Notes under the pieces: model-generated | What the model was told of the DNA's origin: nothing | Seen by the model: the letters and a program-made list of their open reading frames with translations, nothing else | The model's database searches: none | Part shown: piece after piece, positions 16,740 through 24,617 of the stretch | Layout: each line of letters opens with the position of its first letter | Position numbering within the stretch: the stretch's first letter is position 1 | Program-made: the position numbers and the translations under genes | Source: Candidatus Saccharimonadota bacterium | GTDB lineage: Bacteria; Patescibacteriota; Saccharimonadia; Saccharimonadales; Saccharimonadaceae | DNA: 64,000 nt | Assembly: GCA_027492255.1 (NCBI GenBank) | Contig: JAPUFB010000001.1 | Span: 1 to 64,000, forward strand | Direction of reading: 5' to 3'

Positions 16740-17525
16740 TTATCCTGCTCGTTGCTGCGACATATTCCATAGCAGCTCGAAAAACTGCCGTTGCGTGCGT
16801 GCAACAAGCGGATTCGTAATCTCTATACCGAACACCTCATCTTCACCCCAATAGAAATACCCGACCGTATCATTGTAGATAATCATATCGTGCTCAATCG
16901 TAAAATCACGCGGCGATACTCTAGCCTGCCAACTATTGAGGCGTTCCACCTCTCTGTGTCGTCGCCATACATCTTGCCTGTCTTCAAATTCGGCATCGAT
17001 AATACTCCGTGCGACAATGTCACGCTGGTTGCAGGCCGCTACCCAGCGGTCAAAGAATTTTTGACGCGTATCAAGCTGTATACCATGACGCAAGATGCTC
17101 AACAATTCGCCATTAGCCTTCGTTTCATTCCATAACATCTGTTTAACGCCGTCTGGCCCACGGTAAATCCTGGCATTGGTCCGTGGCGCTTGGCTATCTA
17201 GTTCTCTCACCGCCCGAGCAACTCGCGCCGTTGAACGCTTAAGATCCTCAAGCTCTTGTTCTTTTTTACTGAGTAATATTTGCACGTTATCAAAAGGTGT
17301 TGCAGAAATCATACCTCGTTCGTTGTCTGACATAGTGTCGATAAAACCGAATGCATCCAGCTCTGGAAGCGTACGATACACCTTGGTACGCTCAACGCCA
17401 GAGTGTCGTGATATATCTGTAATAGATTGAGATCCTTGCTGTAACAGTGTAATATAGATATAGACAGCTTCCTTTGATAATCCGAGTTTATGCAGGTAAC
17501 CCCTAAGTAGTGCAAGATCATTCAT
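16740..17525 (-). CDS. TrmB-like winged-helix transcriptional regulator
   Basis: A 261-residue protein. The N-terminal winged helix (LGLSKEAVYIYITLLQ, then DISRHSGVERTKVYRTLPEL as the recognition region, residues 14-60) matches TrmB-type regulators; a coiled-coil segment (about 80-110) and a C-terminal domain of the phospholipase D-like or sensor type follow. It is divergent from the HD hydrolase gene, and a 17-bp palindrome lies between them (17543-17559), exactly filling the space between its own -10 (TATGAT, 17542-17537) and the -35 position, which points to autorepression. Ligand unknown. Confidence 0.75.
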   Translation of the reverse strand: MNDLALLRGYLHKLGLSKEAVYIYITLLQQGSQSITDISRHSGVERTKVYRTLPELDAFGFIDTMSDNERGMISATPFDNVQILLSKKEQELEDLKRSTARVARAVRELDSQAPRTNARIYRGPDGVKQMLWNETKANGELLSILRHGIQLDTRQKFFDRWVAACNQRDIVARSIIDAEFEDRQDVWRRHREVERLNSWQARVSPRDFTIEHDMIIYNDTVGYFYWGEDEVFGIEITNPLVARTQRQFFELLWNMSQQRAG

Positions 17526-17542
17526 ATTATGACTTTATCATA

Positions 17543-17559
17543 TGTGCATTTTTTGCACA
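17543..17559. promoter_or_regulatory. Palindromic operator candidate between regulator and HD hydrolase genes
   Basis: TGTGCA-TTTTT-TGCACA, a perfect 6-5-6 inverted repeat in the short divergent promoter region. It abuts the regulator's -10-like TATGAT. Likely bound by the TrmB-like protein; this is inference from position. Confidence 0.6.
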
Positions 17560-17622
17560 ATAAATAGAAATCTACAGTGCTATGAATTATCCTCACTACG
17601 TAACAATAACAAAGGAGTTATC

Positions 17623-18441
17623 ATGACTAATCCTGAAAAACTAAATGAACAAGGCATCGAAGGATTACATACTATCGGCTACGACGCCCTAATGGAGGTA
17701 ACGGTCCGTTACGGCATCGGTGATAGCGAGATAGATGCACTCTATCCGCCAACACTCTCGTCTCTCGCATATCACAACGCGAGCCACACGATGCGCGTCC
17801 GTGAAGCGACACGGCGTCTCGCTCAAATTCATGGCCTCACCCCCTACGATACGGAACTGGCTGTCACGATCGCGAGTGCTCATGACGTTTATCATAATGG
17901 AGGCGAAGGAGAAAAAACCGATGAAGAACTGAGCGCACAGTGGCTTGTAGGCATTCTGGGGCGAGCCGGCTTTTCAGCAGAAGATAAAGAGATAGCACGT
18001 CTCGCCATCCTTGGCACCACGCCGCTCAAAGACACTGACGAGAATTTTATGGGACAACAATTCTTGCTGACCGAATTCCCTTCTCTTCGCTCTGGCGAAA
18101 TAGCCCTCTGTGTTGCTGCCGCTGATATGGAAGCTGTTTTTGCGGCGTACGGTCCAATAGTCGCACACGATCTCTATAAAGAGCGGGTAGGCCGCTCAAC
18201 CTGTGAAACTGTCGAAGACGTGTTTCCTCTAATAGAATTTCAAGAATCTCAGATACGATTTATCTCAACATATCAGCCACTATATCCTGAACTTGAGCAA
18301 TTATTTGGCGGCCTGCGTAATGCAATCGTCGAGCATCATACTCGTCTTCGAGATGACCTTATCGCTGGGAAAATCACCAGCTGGAATCAGATTATTGAGG
18401 CAGACTGCGCATTCGCACAAGAATTCTCCGATAACGCCTAG
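17623..18441 (+). CDS. HD-domain phosphohydrolase
   Basis: A 272-residue protein from ATG 17623, preceded by AAAGGAGTTATC; upstream in-frame starts lack a site. The HD superfamily metal ligands are visible: H51 in AYHNASH, HD in ASAHDVYH (87-88), and a later Asp in AAADMEAVF. HD proteins cleave phosphomonoesters or diesters, often nucleotides or signalling nucleotides; the substrate is unknown. Being divergent from the TrmB-like regulator suggests that it is that regulator's target. Confidence 0.75.
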   Translation: MTNPEKLNEQGIEGLHTIGYDALMEVTVRYGIGDSEIDALYPPTLSSLAYHNASHTMRVREATRRLAQIHGLTPYDTELAVTIASAHDVYHNGGEGEKTDEELSAQWLVGILGRAGFSAEDKEIARLAILGTTPLKDTDENFMGQQFLLTEFPSLRSGEIALCVAAADMEAVFAAYGPIVAHDLYKERVGRSTCETVEDVFPLIEFQESQIRFISTYQPLYPELEQLFGGLRNAIVEHHTRLRDDLIAGKITSWNQIIEADCAFAQEFSDNA

Positions 18442-18468
18442 GCGAGGAGGAGTCCTTGCTGTCACTGA

Positions 18469-18474
18469 TATACT
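18469..18474 (+). promoter_or_regulatory. -10 box of the NUDIX gene
   Basis: TATACT ends 6 nt before the ATG at 18481. The block ATATACTAGAGGTATGAAAC is identical to the start region of polA (43046-43027 on the minus strand). AGAGGT could act as a weak ribosome site if transcription starts earlier. Confidence 0.5.
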
Positions 18475-18480
18475 AGAGGT

Positions 18481-18987
18481 ATGAAACCTATTCCAATCAA
18501 GCAGCATTCACGCCTCGGCTATACCTCAGCTTATGTTGCCGGAAAACTCTTTCGTGGCACAGTAACAGTGGCGTATGGAATAAAAGCACTCAGACACACA
18601 AAACCACGAACTCGCGCCATTATTGTCCATGATGGGTATGTCTTGTTGATTCGTGGAAGCGTACGCCCTGAATACTGGTCGCTTCCTGGTGGTGGTGTCC
18701 ACCCGAAAGAGCAGGAAACTGCTGCCCTCTCGCGCGAACTCCATGAAGAAGTCCGCCTCCATATCCCCCCAAACGCATTGTATCCACTCGCCCGGTATTC
18801 TCGCGCCCAAACTGGAGCAAAATACGATCTTAGTATCTATTACCATGAGATTTTATCGCCCGAATCGCATCATGTACGCCTCACCCCAGAAATTCTCGAA
18901 GCCCAGTGGTACACGCTCGATGCTATCCCGAAAAATGTTTCAAAAAGTACGCAGCTGGCTCTCGCCGACTACCAATCACGTCAATAA
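18481..18987 (+). CDS. NUDIX hydrolase
   Basis: A 168-residue protein with NUDIX box GGVHPKE, seven residues, RELHEEVRL at about 73-95. The Gly usually found before the last hydrophobic residue is Arg here, which is tolerated in some members. The N-terminal 40 residues are an extension with aromatic and basic residues. Substrate unknown. It follows the HD hydrolase gene by 39 nt, with its own -10 box. Confidence 0.8.
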   Translation: MKPIPIKQHSRLGYTSAYVAGKLFRGTVTVAYGIKALRHTKPRTRAIIVHDGYVLLIRGSVRPEYWSLPGGGVHPKEQETAALSRELHEEVRLHIPPNALYPLARYSRAQTGAKYDLSIYYHEILSPESHHVRLTPEILEAQWYTLDAIPKNVSKSTQLALADYQSRQ

Positions 18988-19003
18988 AAGACCAAAAAAA
19001 GAA

Positions 19004-19022
19004 CCTCCGCTATTTGCGGAGG
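19004..19022 (-). terminator. rpsO terminator overlapping the stop codon
   Basis: Minus-strand hairpin CCTCCGC-AAATA-GCGGAGG followed by TTCTTTTTTT. The loop contains the rpsO stop codon TAG, so the hairpin begins inside the coding region and can fold only after the last ribosome has left or stalled. Confidence 0.85.
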
Positions 19023-19276
19023 CCCAGTGCGGCGATGATCGCCTGGTATGCTTCAAAGTCTTTTCGCTCGAGATATTTGAGAAGTCTTTTACGCTTCCCT
19101 ACCATCTGGATAAGGCCACGGCGCGCCATATTGTCGTGCTTGTTGACCTTTAAGTGAGCCGTCACCTCTTTGATGCGAGCCGTCAGAATTGAGACCTGCA
19201 CCTGAGGAGAGCCGACGTCGGTTTTATCCTGAGCGCCTACTTTGATAGCTTTTAACTTGTCCTCTTTTGTAATCAT
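19010..19276 (-). CDS. rpsO: Small subunit ribosomal protein uS15
   Basis: An 88-residue uS15: helical protein with GSPQVQVSILTARI and the DKHDNMARRGL-type HDNMARRGLIQMVGKRKRLLKYL core that binds 16S rRNA central domain. It lies 11 nt after truB and has its own consensus promoter inside the truB end (19285-19313). Stop codon lies within the terminator loop. Confidence 0.97.
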   Translation of the reverse strand: MITKEDKLKAIKVGAQDKTDVGSPQVQVSILTARIKEVTAHLKVNKHDNMARRGLIQMVGKRKRLLKYLERKDFEAYQAIIAALGLRK

Positions 19277-19284
19277 ACCGAGCG

Positions 19285-19313
19285 ATTCTAACAGAGTAGA
19301 GAACTCTTGTCAA
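19285..19313 (-). promoter_or_regulatory. rpsO promoter inside truB
   Basis: TTGACA (19313-19308), 17-nt spacer, TAGAAT (19290-19285) on the minus strand, then 8 nt to the rpsO ATG. One of the best consensus promoters in the window; gives an almost leaderless mRNA. Confidence 0.75.
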
Positions 19314-19983
19314 TCACTACCTCGTCAATTGTGCGGGCATCTGCAATATCGCTTTCCCCTATTCGTGTCCTGCGCAGCTCTTTGCAATAAGCGCCCGTTC
19401 CGAGGGTTTTTCCAATATCTTCGGCCAGCGTCCGAATATACGTACCACTCGAAACATGGGTTCGTATTTTTAAGAATGGGTACTCGTAGTCCACGAGTTC
19501 AAGATCGTAAATTGTCACTTGACGACTAGGGATGTCTACTTCCTTGCCGGCTCGAGCCAAGTCATACGCCCGTTTGCCACCGATCTTAATCGCTGAGAAC
19601 ATAGGAGGAATCTGGGTAATTTCACCCTGAAAGCCCTTCAAAGCCTCTTGAACAGTCTGGATAGTGGGTTGAGTATCGGATACTGGTGTGATTTCACCCT
19701 CGCTATCACCAGTGGTGCTCTTTTTTCCCAGTTCAATTGTCGCTTCATATTCTTTGTCGAGCTTCAAAAATTCCCCAGCACGCTTACAGGCGTCACCAAG
19801 CAAGATAATAAGCAGTCCAGTTGCGAAAGGATCAAGCGTCCCGGAATGACCGACTCGTAACTGTTTCTTTGTCGGTTTTACTCTATTTTCACGGTAGTAG
19901 GCGCGGACCCTGCCCCGTATCTTCGCCACTACATCAAAGCTCGTCCATTCGGCGGGCTTGTCAATCAGAAGTATGTTTTTCAT
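19288..19983 (-). CDS. truB: tRNA pseudouridine(55) synthase TruB
   Basis: A 231-residue TruB: MKNILLIDKPAEWTSFDVV start, catalytic motif GHSGTLDPFATG with Asp near residue 53, PPMFSAIKIGGKRAYDLAR, and SGTYIRTLAEDIG. It makes pseudouridine 55 in tRNA. The C-terminal PUA domain of longer homologues is missing. Start chosen at ATG 19983, which is 7 nt after a TATAAT box; two further ATGs at 19986 and 19992 lie too close to or inside that box. Confidence 0.93.
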   Translation of the reverse strand: MKNILLIDKPAEWTSFDVVAKIRGRVRAYYRENRVKPTKKQLRVGHSGTLDPFATGLLIILLGDACKRAGEFLKLDKEYEATIELGKKSTTGDSEGEITPVSDTQPTIQTVQEALKGFQGEITQIPPMFSAIKIGGKRAYDLARAGKEVDIPSRQVTIYDLELVDYEYPFLKIRTHVSSGTYIRTLAEDIGKTLGTGAYCKELRRTRIGESDIADARTIDEVVIDKSSLLC

Positions 19984-19990
19984 CATAGAC

Positions 19991-19996
19991 ATTATA
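19991..19996 (-). promoter_or_regulatory. truB -10 box
   Basis: TATAAT on the minus strand, 7 nt before ATG 19983; TTGACT lies 15 nt further upstream, a little close. Predicts a leaderless truB-rpsO mRNA. Confidence 0.7.
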
Positions 19997-20031
19997 CGTT
20001 GTCACATAGAGAGTCAAAGAAGTTTTTATAT

Positions 20032-20065
20032 AAAATAATCGCCGTATGTATGTGGCGATTATTTT
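20032..20065 (-). terminator. Bidirectional terminator after the DHH protein gene
   Basis: A 12-bp stem (AAAATAATCGCC and complement) with a 10-nt loop and A/T tracts on both sides. It lies 42 nt past the stop of the DHH gene and upstream of truB. Confidence 0.8.
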
Positions 20066-20106
20066 TGTCATCTGTGATGATTAGAATAAACCATGGTCGC
20101 TATATG

Positions 20107-21936
20107 TTACTGACCGGGAATTCTAAATTGTGCGGGATCCGCTGAAACACTCGGCGTCGGGGTTGATGGGTATGGCGTTGGTACCTCTGACGGTGTTGCT
20201 ACGGGATTAGGAAATTGTGGAAGCGTTGAAAAATCAGGTAGCGGTGGAAGAGGTGGTGGAGGTGGCAAGATAACGCCTGGATCAGCGTTCGGAACAGAAG
20301 ATGGGACAGGTTCACTACTGACGCTACTAGGGACAGGAGCCGGCACAAGCGGCTCGATAACTCGTCCTGGAGCGTCTGGTGACGCGACAACTGGCGCAAT
20401 AGCAAGATCACCAAGTGTTGCATTATTAATAGCAGCATCAACAGCAGCACGTGCGTCATCGACACCCGAAGGGCTCACTAATGAAGGAACTGAGCTATCG
20501 GCTACAGGTATTCCAGTCGGCTCAAAACTCAATCCGCTTGGGGCTGTACTTGGAAGGAAGGCGTCCCCATCTGGCACAACCTCAGAACTTGGAGCCTCCC
20601 CGAGATACGTATGAGTATTCGTTTCAATAGGTGGCACCGATGTTTGCTCGACGATAGCGGGAGACTCATCTGCGGCATTCGCATCATGCGATAGAATAAC
20701 TCGATTTTTATCAGACTCTTCTTCGCGGCGATTCGCATCCTCCGCTTCATTAGCCGTTGCATTGAGCGTTCCACCAAAGGTTGGCTCAGCAGCTTTACGC
20801 CAGTCTGTTTTACCTTCATCGGTTTCAGGTACCGGGCTAGTGGGAATTGACTCAGGAACGGGCACAGCAACAGCTGCTTCAACTTGTTCGCGAAGATCAT
20901 CAACAGTAGATGTATCAGGGGTAGTAATTGGAGGTAAGGCCTGTGCGAGTTCATCCTGTGCGACCTCAAGCGCATCCGCGCTCTTTTGTTCATCGCTAAA
21001 CTGTGCACTTGGCATAATAGGTTCCAGCTGGGTGTTTTCGGTATCATGGGCAACCTCAATATCCCCAGGGGACACCGATTCCATAGACGGTGTAGGTATT
21101 GGCAGATCTGGCGTTTGATTAACTTTTAACGCCTCACCTTCCCCGAGCGAAGCTATACCTTCATTATTCTTTGCAACCTCGAGAGTTGTTTCCAGTTTTT
21201 CGGCAATAAGCTGTTGATTCGCCCCGGCAGCCATGAGCTGTGCTGCCATAGTCATTACTTTTGGCGAAGTTTTTGCGTTGCGGAAACGATCTGTCACCGA
21301 AACAAGTCCCGTGAGCATGGCCGTAGCAATCTGTTCGTCAAGGAGATTCGGCTGGAGAGCCTCACTAAGACTCATCATCATTTCAGCAAGCCCACTGGCT
21401 TTTTCATTATTCCACTCGACTTCCCCGAGAGAACTTGTCCCTTGAGTAGCGTTGATCGTCACAACGCCGGCATCATGGAGGATACGGCCGTGAGCACTAA
21501 TAGCCTGGTCAAGATCATCCTTTTTATCAACACCAAGAGCAACGATAAGGTCAACGTTGAAATCACCTTGCGAGAATTGAAGATCTTTTTCAGAGATATT
21601 CGTACGATACGGCGTGATATAGATACGAACGAAATCGTCCTCTACCTTATAGCGAAGACGGTCGGCCTTCTCTTTATCAAGCGCGATGATAAAATCACGC
21701 AGGCTATCAACATTTTGCTCAAAAGTTTTGCCTGGCTCCAAGAAGTCAATCGCAGGAGGTGTCTGACCACTAAAAACAGCTGTTGCGTGCTTGCCTATTT
21801 TGTTAAGCATGAGTGTAAGACCAAGCGCCGAACTGAGCGCGTCTACCGATGGATCGTGATTAACGGTCACAAGAATACTGTTGGCCTTTTTAATGCGGTC
21901 AATGATTTGTTGTCGCGAACTCTGTTCTGTTTGCAT
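20107..21936 (-). CDS. DHH-family phosphoesterase-like protein with long proline-rich tail
   Basis: A 609-residue protein. Residues 1-270 resemble the DHH/NrnA-RecJ-like fold: ILVTVNHDPSVDALSSALG (21-39) holds the first metal-site His/Asp residues, and a second Asp lies in IVALGVD. The true DHH triad is not obvious, so activity on short RNA or cyclic dinucleotides is uncertain. Residues 300-609 are low-complexity, rich in Pro, Ser, Thr, Asp and Glu, with a polyproline run near 560 and Tyr-Pro repeats at the end. No membrane helix was seen. The tail is probably disordered and may be a docking arm. The polyproline tract should need EF-P. Confidence 0.7.
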   Translation of the reverse strand: MQTEQSSRQQIIDRIKKANSILVTVNHDPSVDALSSALGLTLMLNKIGKHATAVFSGQTPPAIDFLEPGKTFEQNVDSLRDFIIALDKEKADRLRYKVEDDFVRIYITPYRTNISEKDLQFSQGDFNVDLIVALGVDKKDDLDQAISAHGRILHDAGVVTINATQGTSSLGEVEWNNEKASGLAEMMMSLSEALQPNLLDEQIATAMLTGLVSVTDRFRNAKTSPKVMTMAAQLMAAGANQQLIAEKLETTLEVAKNNEGIASLGEGEALKVNQTPDLPIPTPSMESVSPGDIEVAHDTENTQLEPIMPSAQFSDEQKSADALEVAQDELAQALPPITTPDTSTVDDLREQVEAAVAVPVPESIPTSPVPETDEGKTDWRKAAEPTFGGTLNATANEAEDANRREEESDKNRVILSHDANAADESPAIVEQTSVPPIETNTHTYLGEAPSSEVVPDGDAFLPSTAPSGLSFEPTGIPVADSSVPSLVSPSGVDDARAAVDAAINNATLGDLAIAPVVASPDAPGRVIEPLVPAPVPSSVSSEPVPSSVPNADPGVILPPPPPLPPLPDFSTLPQFPNPVATPSEVPTPYPSTPTPSVSADPAQFRIPGQ

Positions 21937-21973
21937 ATGTGGCTATTTTTTGTGTTTAAACTATACGTTTCAA

Positions 21974-22003
21974 ACTATACCACAAGCTTTTTACGTCCGT
22001 CAA
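21974..22003 (-). promoter_or_regulatory. Promoter of the DHH protein gene
   Basis: TTGACG (22003-21998), 18-nt spacer, TATAGT (21979-21974) on the minus strand, giving a 5' leader of about 30 nt. A second TATAGT lies at 21968-21963. Confidence 0.6.
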
Positions 22004-22105
22004 GACGTTTTTCTCCCTGTACACCTCTTTACAGCGGTCCCCTTTTACGCTATAGTTGTTCACCGACTACGATATAAATTGTAAATAAGGGTTCAAGAAG
22101 AGTTT

Positions 22106-22501
22106 ATGCCAATTATCAAATCAGCTATCAAACGGGTCAAACAGGCGGCAAAACGCCGCGACCGCAATGTTACCGCAAAACGTAACCTCAAGAGCGCTGT
22201 TAAAGCATTTATGCTAAAGCCAACCGCAAAAGGCCTACAAGCTGCACAAAGCGAAATCGATACCATGGTGAAGAAGAATATTCTTGAGAAGCGTACGGCT
22301 GCTCGCCGTATGGCTGGTCTCTCGAAAATCGCTAAAACTGCTGGCGTAAAGATTGAAGCTAGTAAGAAAACTGTTGCCGCTCCTGCAAAGAAACCTGCTA
22401 CTAAAGCTGCTCCAGTGAAAAAAGCTGCCGTCAAAACGACAGTTGCCAAAAAAGCTCCTGTGAAAAAGCCTGCCGCAAAGAAGCCTGCTGCTAAAAAATA
22501 A
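22106..22501 (+). CDS. rpsT: Small subunit ribosomal protein bS20 with histone H1-like tail
   Basis: A 131-residue protein. Residues 1-85 are bS20 (MPIIKSAIKRVKQAAKRR, NLKSAVKAF, IDTMVKKNILEKRTAARR). The remaining 45 residues are built of Lys/Ala/Pro repeats (PAKK, PVKKA, KKPAAKK), like histone H1 or bacterial H1-like proteins and absent from most bS20. The extra tail may bind rRNA or DNA. It is divergently placed from the DHH gene and convergent with holA. Confidence 0.92.
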   Translation: MPIIKSAIKRVKQAAKRRDRNVTAKRNLKSAVKAFMLKPTAKGLQAAQSEIDTMVKKNILEKRTAARRMAGLSKIAKTAGVKIEASKKTVAAPAKKPATKAAPVKKAAVKTTVAKKAPVKKPAAKKPAAKK

Positions 22502-22521
22502 TCATAGCTTGATATAAAGAG

Positions 22522-22544
22522 CGCGCCTCTCGGGGCGCGTTTTT
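22522..22544 (+). terminator. rpsT terminator
   Basis: CGCGCC-TCTCGG-GGCGCG stem followed by TTTTT, 20 nt after the rpsT stop. The T tract reaches the holA stop codon on the other strand. Confidence 0.85.
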
Positions 22545-23436
22545 ATATGGTTTGCAACATGACTCGTATCTGTACCCAGGGCTCAGCTGATCGTGACTTC
22601 AGCCCCTCATCAAGAGATGCCATTGAGTCAATGAGGTGTTGAACTTTTTGAACAGAAAGGCGTTTAGCGACACTTGTCATCTTTTGCACGACATACGGAT
22701 GAAGGCCTGTATCTTTTGCAATGACTTGCGGTGCACGAGAATGACTACTCGCAACAACAATGAGGGCATAGACCTGGCTCGCAAGGAGACCAAAGAACTG
22801 ATAGGGATCTTCTCTTTCGGAAAGCTCACCGAGTAATTGCTGCATCTCTTCTCTGCGCCCATTGAAGGCCGCGTCAAGAAGCTCAAAGGCCGTTGCCTGC
22901 GGAGTCGGCTCGATTAGTTCGCGAACAAGTTCTCGCGTGGGCCTCTTTTCGCTGAGCTGCAATTTTTCAAGCTCGCTACTGAGACGCCACTGATCGGTAC
23001 CGACATACTCAATAATATACTGCGCTACCTCACGAGCGAGCTCCACGCCACGGCGACGAGCTTCCGTTTCCAGCCACTGTAAGGCTTCATGAGCTTGCAG
23101 TGCTTGCGCTGTAAAAACCGTGGCGTGTTTCTCAAGCCATTTATAAGTTTTGGTCCGTTTGTCTATATGAGACTCAATAAAGATAACTTCGTTATCGACA
23201 CCTTTCTCGAGCCATTCACTAAGTGTCGTCCATAGCGGCTTATTCTCACTCGCATTCTTTATAATAATGAGTCGTTTAGCGCTAAACAGAGTGACGCCTG
23301 CCAATAAGTCTGGCAGCTGCTCAAGCGTCAACTCGCTCCCGTCATTTTTTTCAACATCTCCATCAAATCCAGCAATGAGTTTGCGCACTCGCTGTTCGAC
23401 TTCAAATGAGTTATCACCAGAAAAAAGGAAGATCAT
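22543..23436 (-). CDS. holA: DNA polymerase III delta subunit
   Basis: A 297-residue protein with the HolA layout: MIFLFSGDNSFEVEQRV start (the degenerate P-loop of the AAA+ fold), VTLFSAKRLIIIKN, a middle helical lid domain (YVGTDQWRLSSELEKLQL) and C-terminal collar domain (HPYVVQKM). Delta opens the beta clamp as part of the clamp loader. A TATACT box ends 9 nt before the ATG. Confidence 0.9.
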   Translation of the reverse strand: MIFLFSGDNSFEVEQRVRKLIAGFDGDVEKNDGSELTLEQLPDLLAGVTLFSAKRLIIIKNASENKPLWTTLSEWLEKGVDNEVIFIESHIDKRTKTYKWLEKHATVFTAQALQAHEALQWLETEARRRGVELAREVAQYIIEYVGTDQWRLSSELEKLQLSEKRPTRELVRELIEPTPQATAFELLDAAFNGRREEMQQLLGELSEREDPYQFFGLLASQVYALIVVASSHSRAPQVIAKDTGLHPYVVQKMTSVAKRLSVQKVQHLIDSMASLDEGLKSRSAEPWVQIRVMLQTI

Positions 23437-23445
23437 ACTCTATCT

Positions 23446-23451
23446 AGTATA
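23446..23451 (-). promoter_or_regulatory. holA -10 box
   Basis: TATACT on the minus strand ending 9 nt before the holA ATG; no Shine-Dalgarno site and no clear -35. Predicts a nearly leaderless mRNA. Confidence 0.55.
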
Positions 23452-23465
23452 CCGTGTGAAATTAA

Positions 23466-24551
23466 CTATTCGCCTTGAATTGAGTGTTCGAGATGTTCTC
23501 GAACAAGACGAACAGCCTGCTCACGTGCACTAAGATATCGAAGCCGCTTATCCTCACTACTCTCTTCACCGTAGGGCGGGATATGATCTTGATTCTCGAT
23601 GATAGTCCTCAGTAGATCCATCACATACTCGTCATTCTCAAGACCGTGTATTGCAATACTGCCTGCTAGCGCGTCTATCGCAGCCTTTACTGCATCCATA
23701 TTGAGGTGTCGTGCTTCCTGTACAACCACGGCCATACCTCGTCGATAGTCAGAATCACGATATTCATGAGATGTTGTAATATTAATAGTATCAAGATAGA
23801 AAGAAAGTTGTTCTTGAGCCTCTAACACTAGTGTCATTACATCCTCGTTATCTGTCGTCAAACCTTGTTCAGTCATGAGGCGTGCAGCCTTCGCAAGATG
23901 TACTGCAAGGTCCATTCCTTGTCGTGTATCACGATCCTTGCCTGCCTCGTGTATTTGATATGTCAAAGATGTAGACAGCTGCTTGAATCTCGCAATAATC
24001 GCCTCATCACCTACTGCAAGCTCGGCTGGTGATACACCAGTAAACCGGTGGTGCTCAGTGTCTTTGATGGCTCTCACAACAACAAGACCTCTACTCGTAA
24101 CTACTTGTAAATATGCCGGTACATCGACAACTCCAATACCAAGACGGTTGTCATTAATTACAGCAAAGCGTGTGCCGGGCTCCTGTAAACGTGACAATAT
24201 ATCTTCGACGAGCACCCTCTCCTTTTTAAGCCGGGCTCTATTTTCCTCAGTTGGTGTCGTGAGACCATGGGCAATTGCAAACGCCCAATCGGTCATCTCG
24301 CCAATCGACATACCACCCGTACTTGCTATTTGGTTAAATGTGTTCGCTTCTTCTTCACAAAGTACTCTCATACGCTTCATTTCACCAGCTGCAACCTGCG
24401 AAAGATTTGCCGCTAGCTTAGTAGCCGCGGCAGCTTCTGCTTGTTGTGCAGTTGCTTCTATCTGCCTAGTTTCAAGGTCTGCTTGTAGCTGTGTAGTTCG
24501 AGCCGTAAAGCCTTCATAGCCTCCCTGTTTCTCGCTATCTGTCTGAACCAT
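23466..24551 (-). CDS. Unknown 361-residue cytoplasmic protein with N-terminal coiled coil
   Basis: Not recognised. Residues 15-70 are Ala/Gln/Glu-rich and should form a coiled coil; the rest is mixed alpha/beta, with a segment of beta character at about 125-170 (RFAVINDNRLGIGVVDVPAYLQ) and a helical C-terminus (190-361) with regularly spaced hydrophobic residues. No signal peptide or membrane helix. AAGGAGAG precedes the ATG and a TTGAGT-16-TATACT promoter lies upstream, so it is a real gene. It lies between holA and mutM. Confidence 0.75.
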   Translation of the reverse strand: MVQTDSEKQGGYEGFTARTTQLQADLETRQIEATAQQAEAAAATKLAANLSQVAAGEMKRMRVLCEEEANTFNQIASTGGMSIGEMTDWAFAIAHGLTTPTEENRARLKKERVLVEDILSRLQEPGTRFAVINDNRLGIGVVDVPAYLQVVTSRGLVVVRAIKDTEHHRFTGVSPAELAVGDEAIIARFKQLSTSLTYQIHEAGKDRDTRQGMDLAVHLAKAARLMTEQGLTTDNEDVMTLVLEAQEQLSFYLDTINITTSHEYRDSDYRRGMAVVVQEARHLNMDAVKAAIDALAGSIAIHGLENDEYVMDLLRTIIENQDHIPPYGEESSEDKRLRYLSAREQAVRLVREHLEHSIQGE

Positions 24552-24579
24552 ATTCTCTCCTTATCCTGTAATACCCAGC

Positions 24580-24607
24580 AGTATACGCCGTAGGTAGATC
24601 AACTCAA
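24580..24607 (-). promoter_or_regulatory. Promoter of the coiled-coil protein gene
   Basis: TTGAGT (24607-24602), 16-nt spacer, TATACT (24585-24580) on the minus strand, followed by a 28-nt leader with AAGGAGAG before the ATG at 24551. A conventional leadered promoter, in contrast with its neighbours. Confidence 0.65.
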
Positions 24608-24617
24608 AGCATGAGTT

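Noticed and set aside
21214..22077. 287-codon plus-strand frame
   Set aside because: Antisense to the DHH gene and its promoter; codon pattern follows the minus-strand gene.
22093..22449. 118-codon minus-strand frame rich in Ala/Phe
   Set aside because: It is the antisense of the Lys/Ala repeats of bS20.
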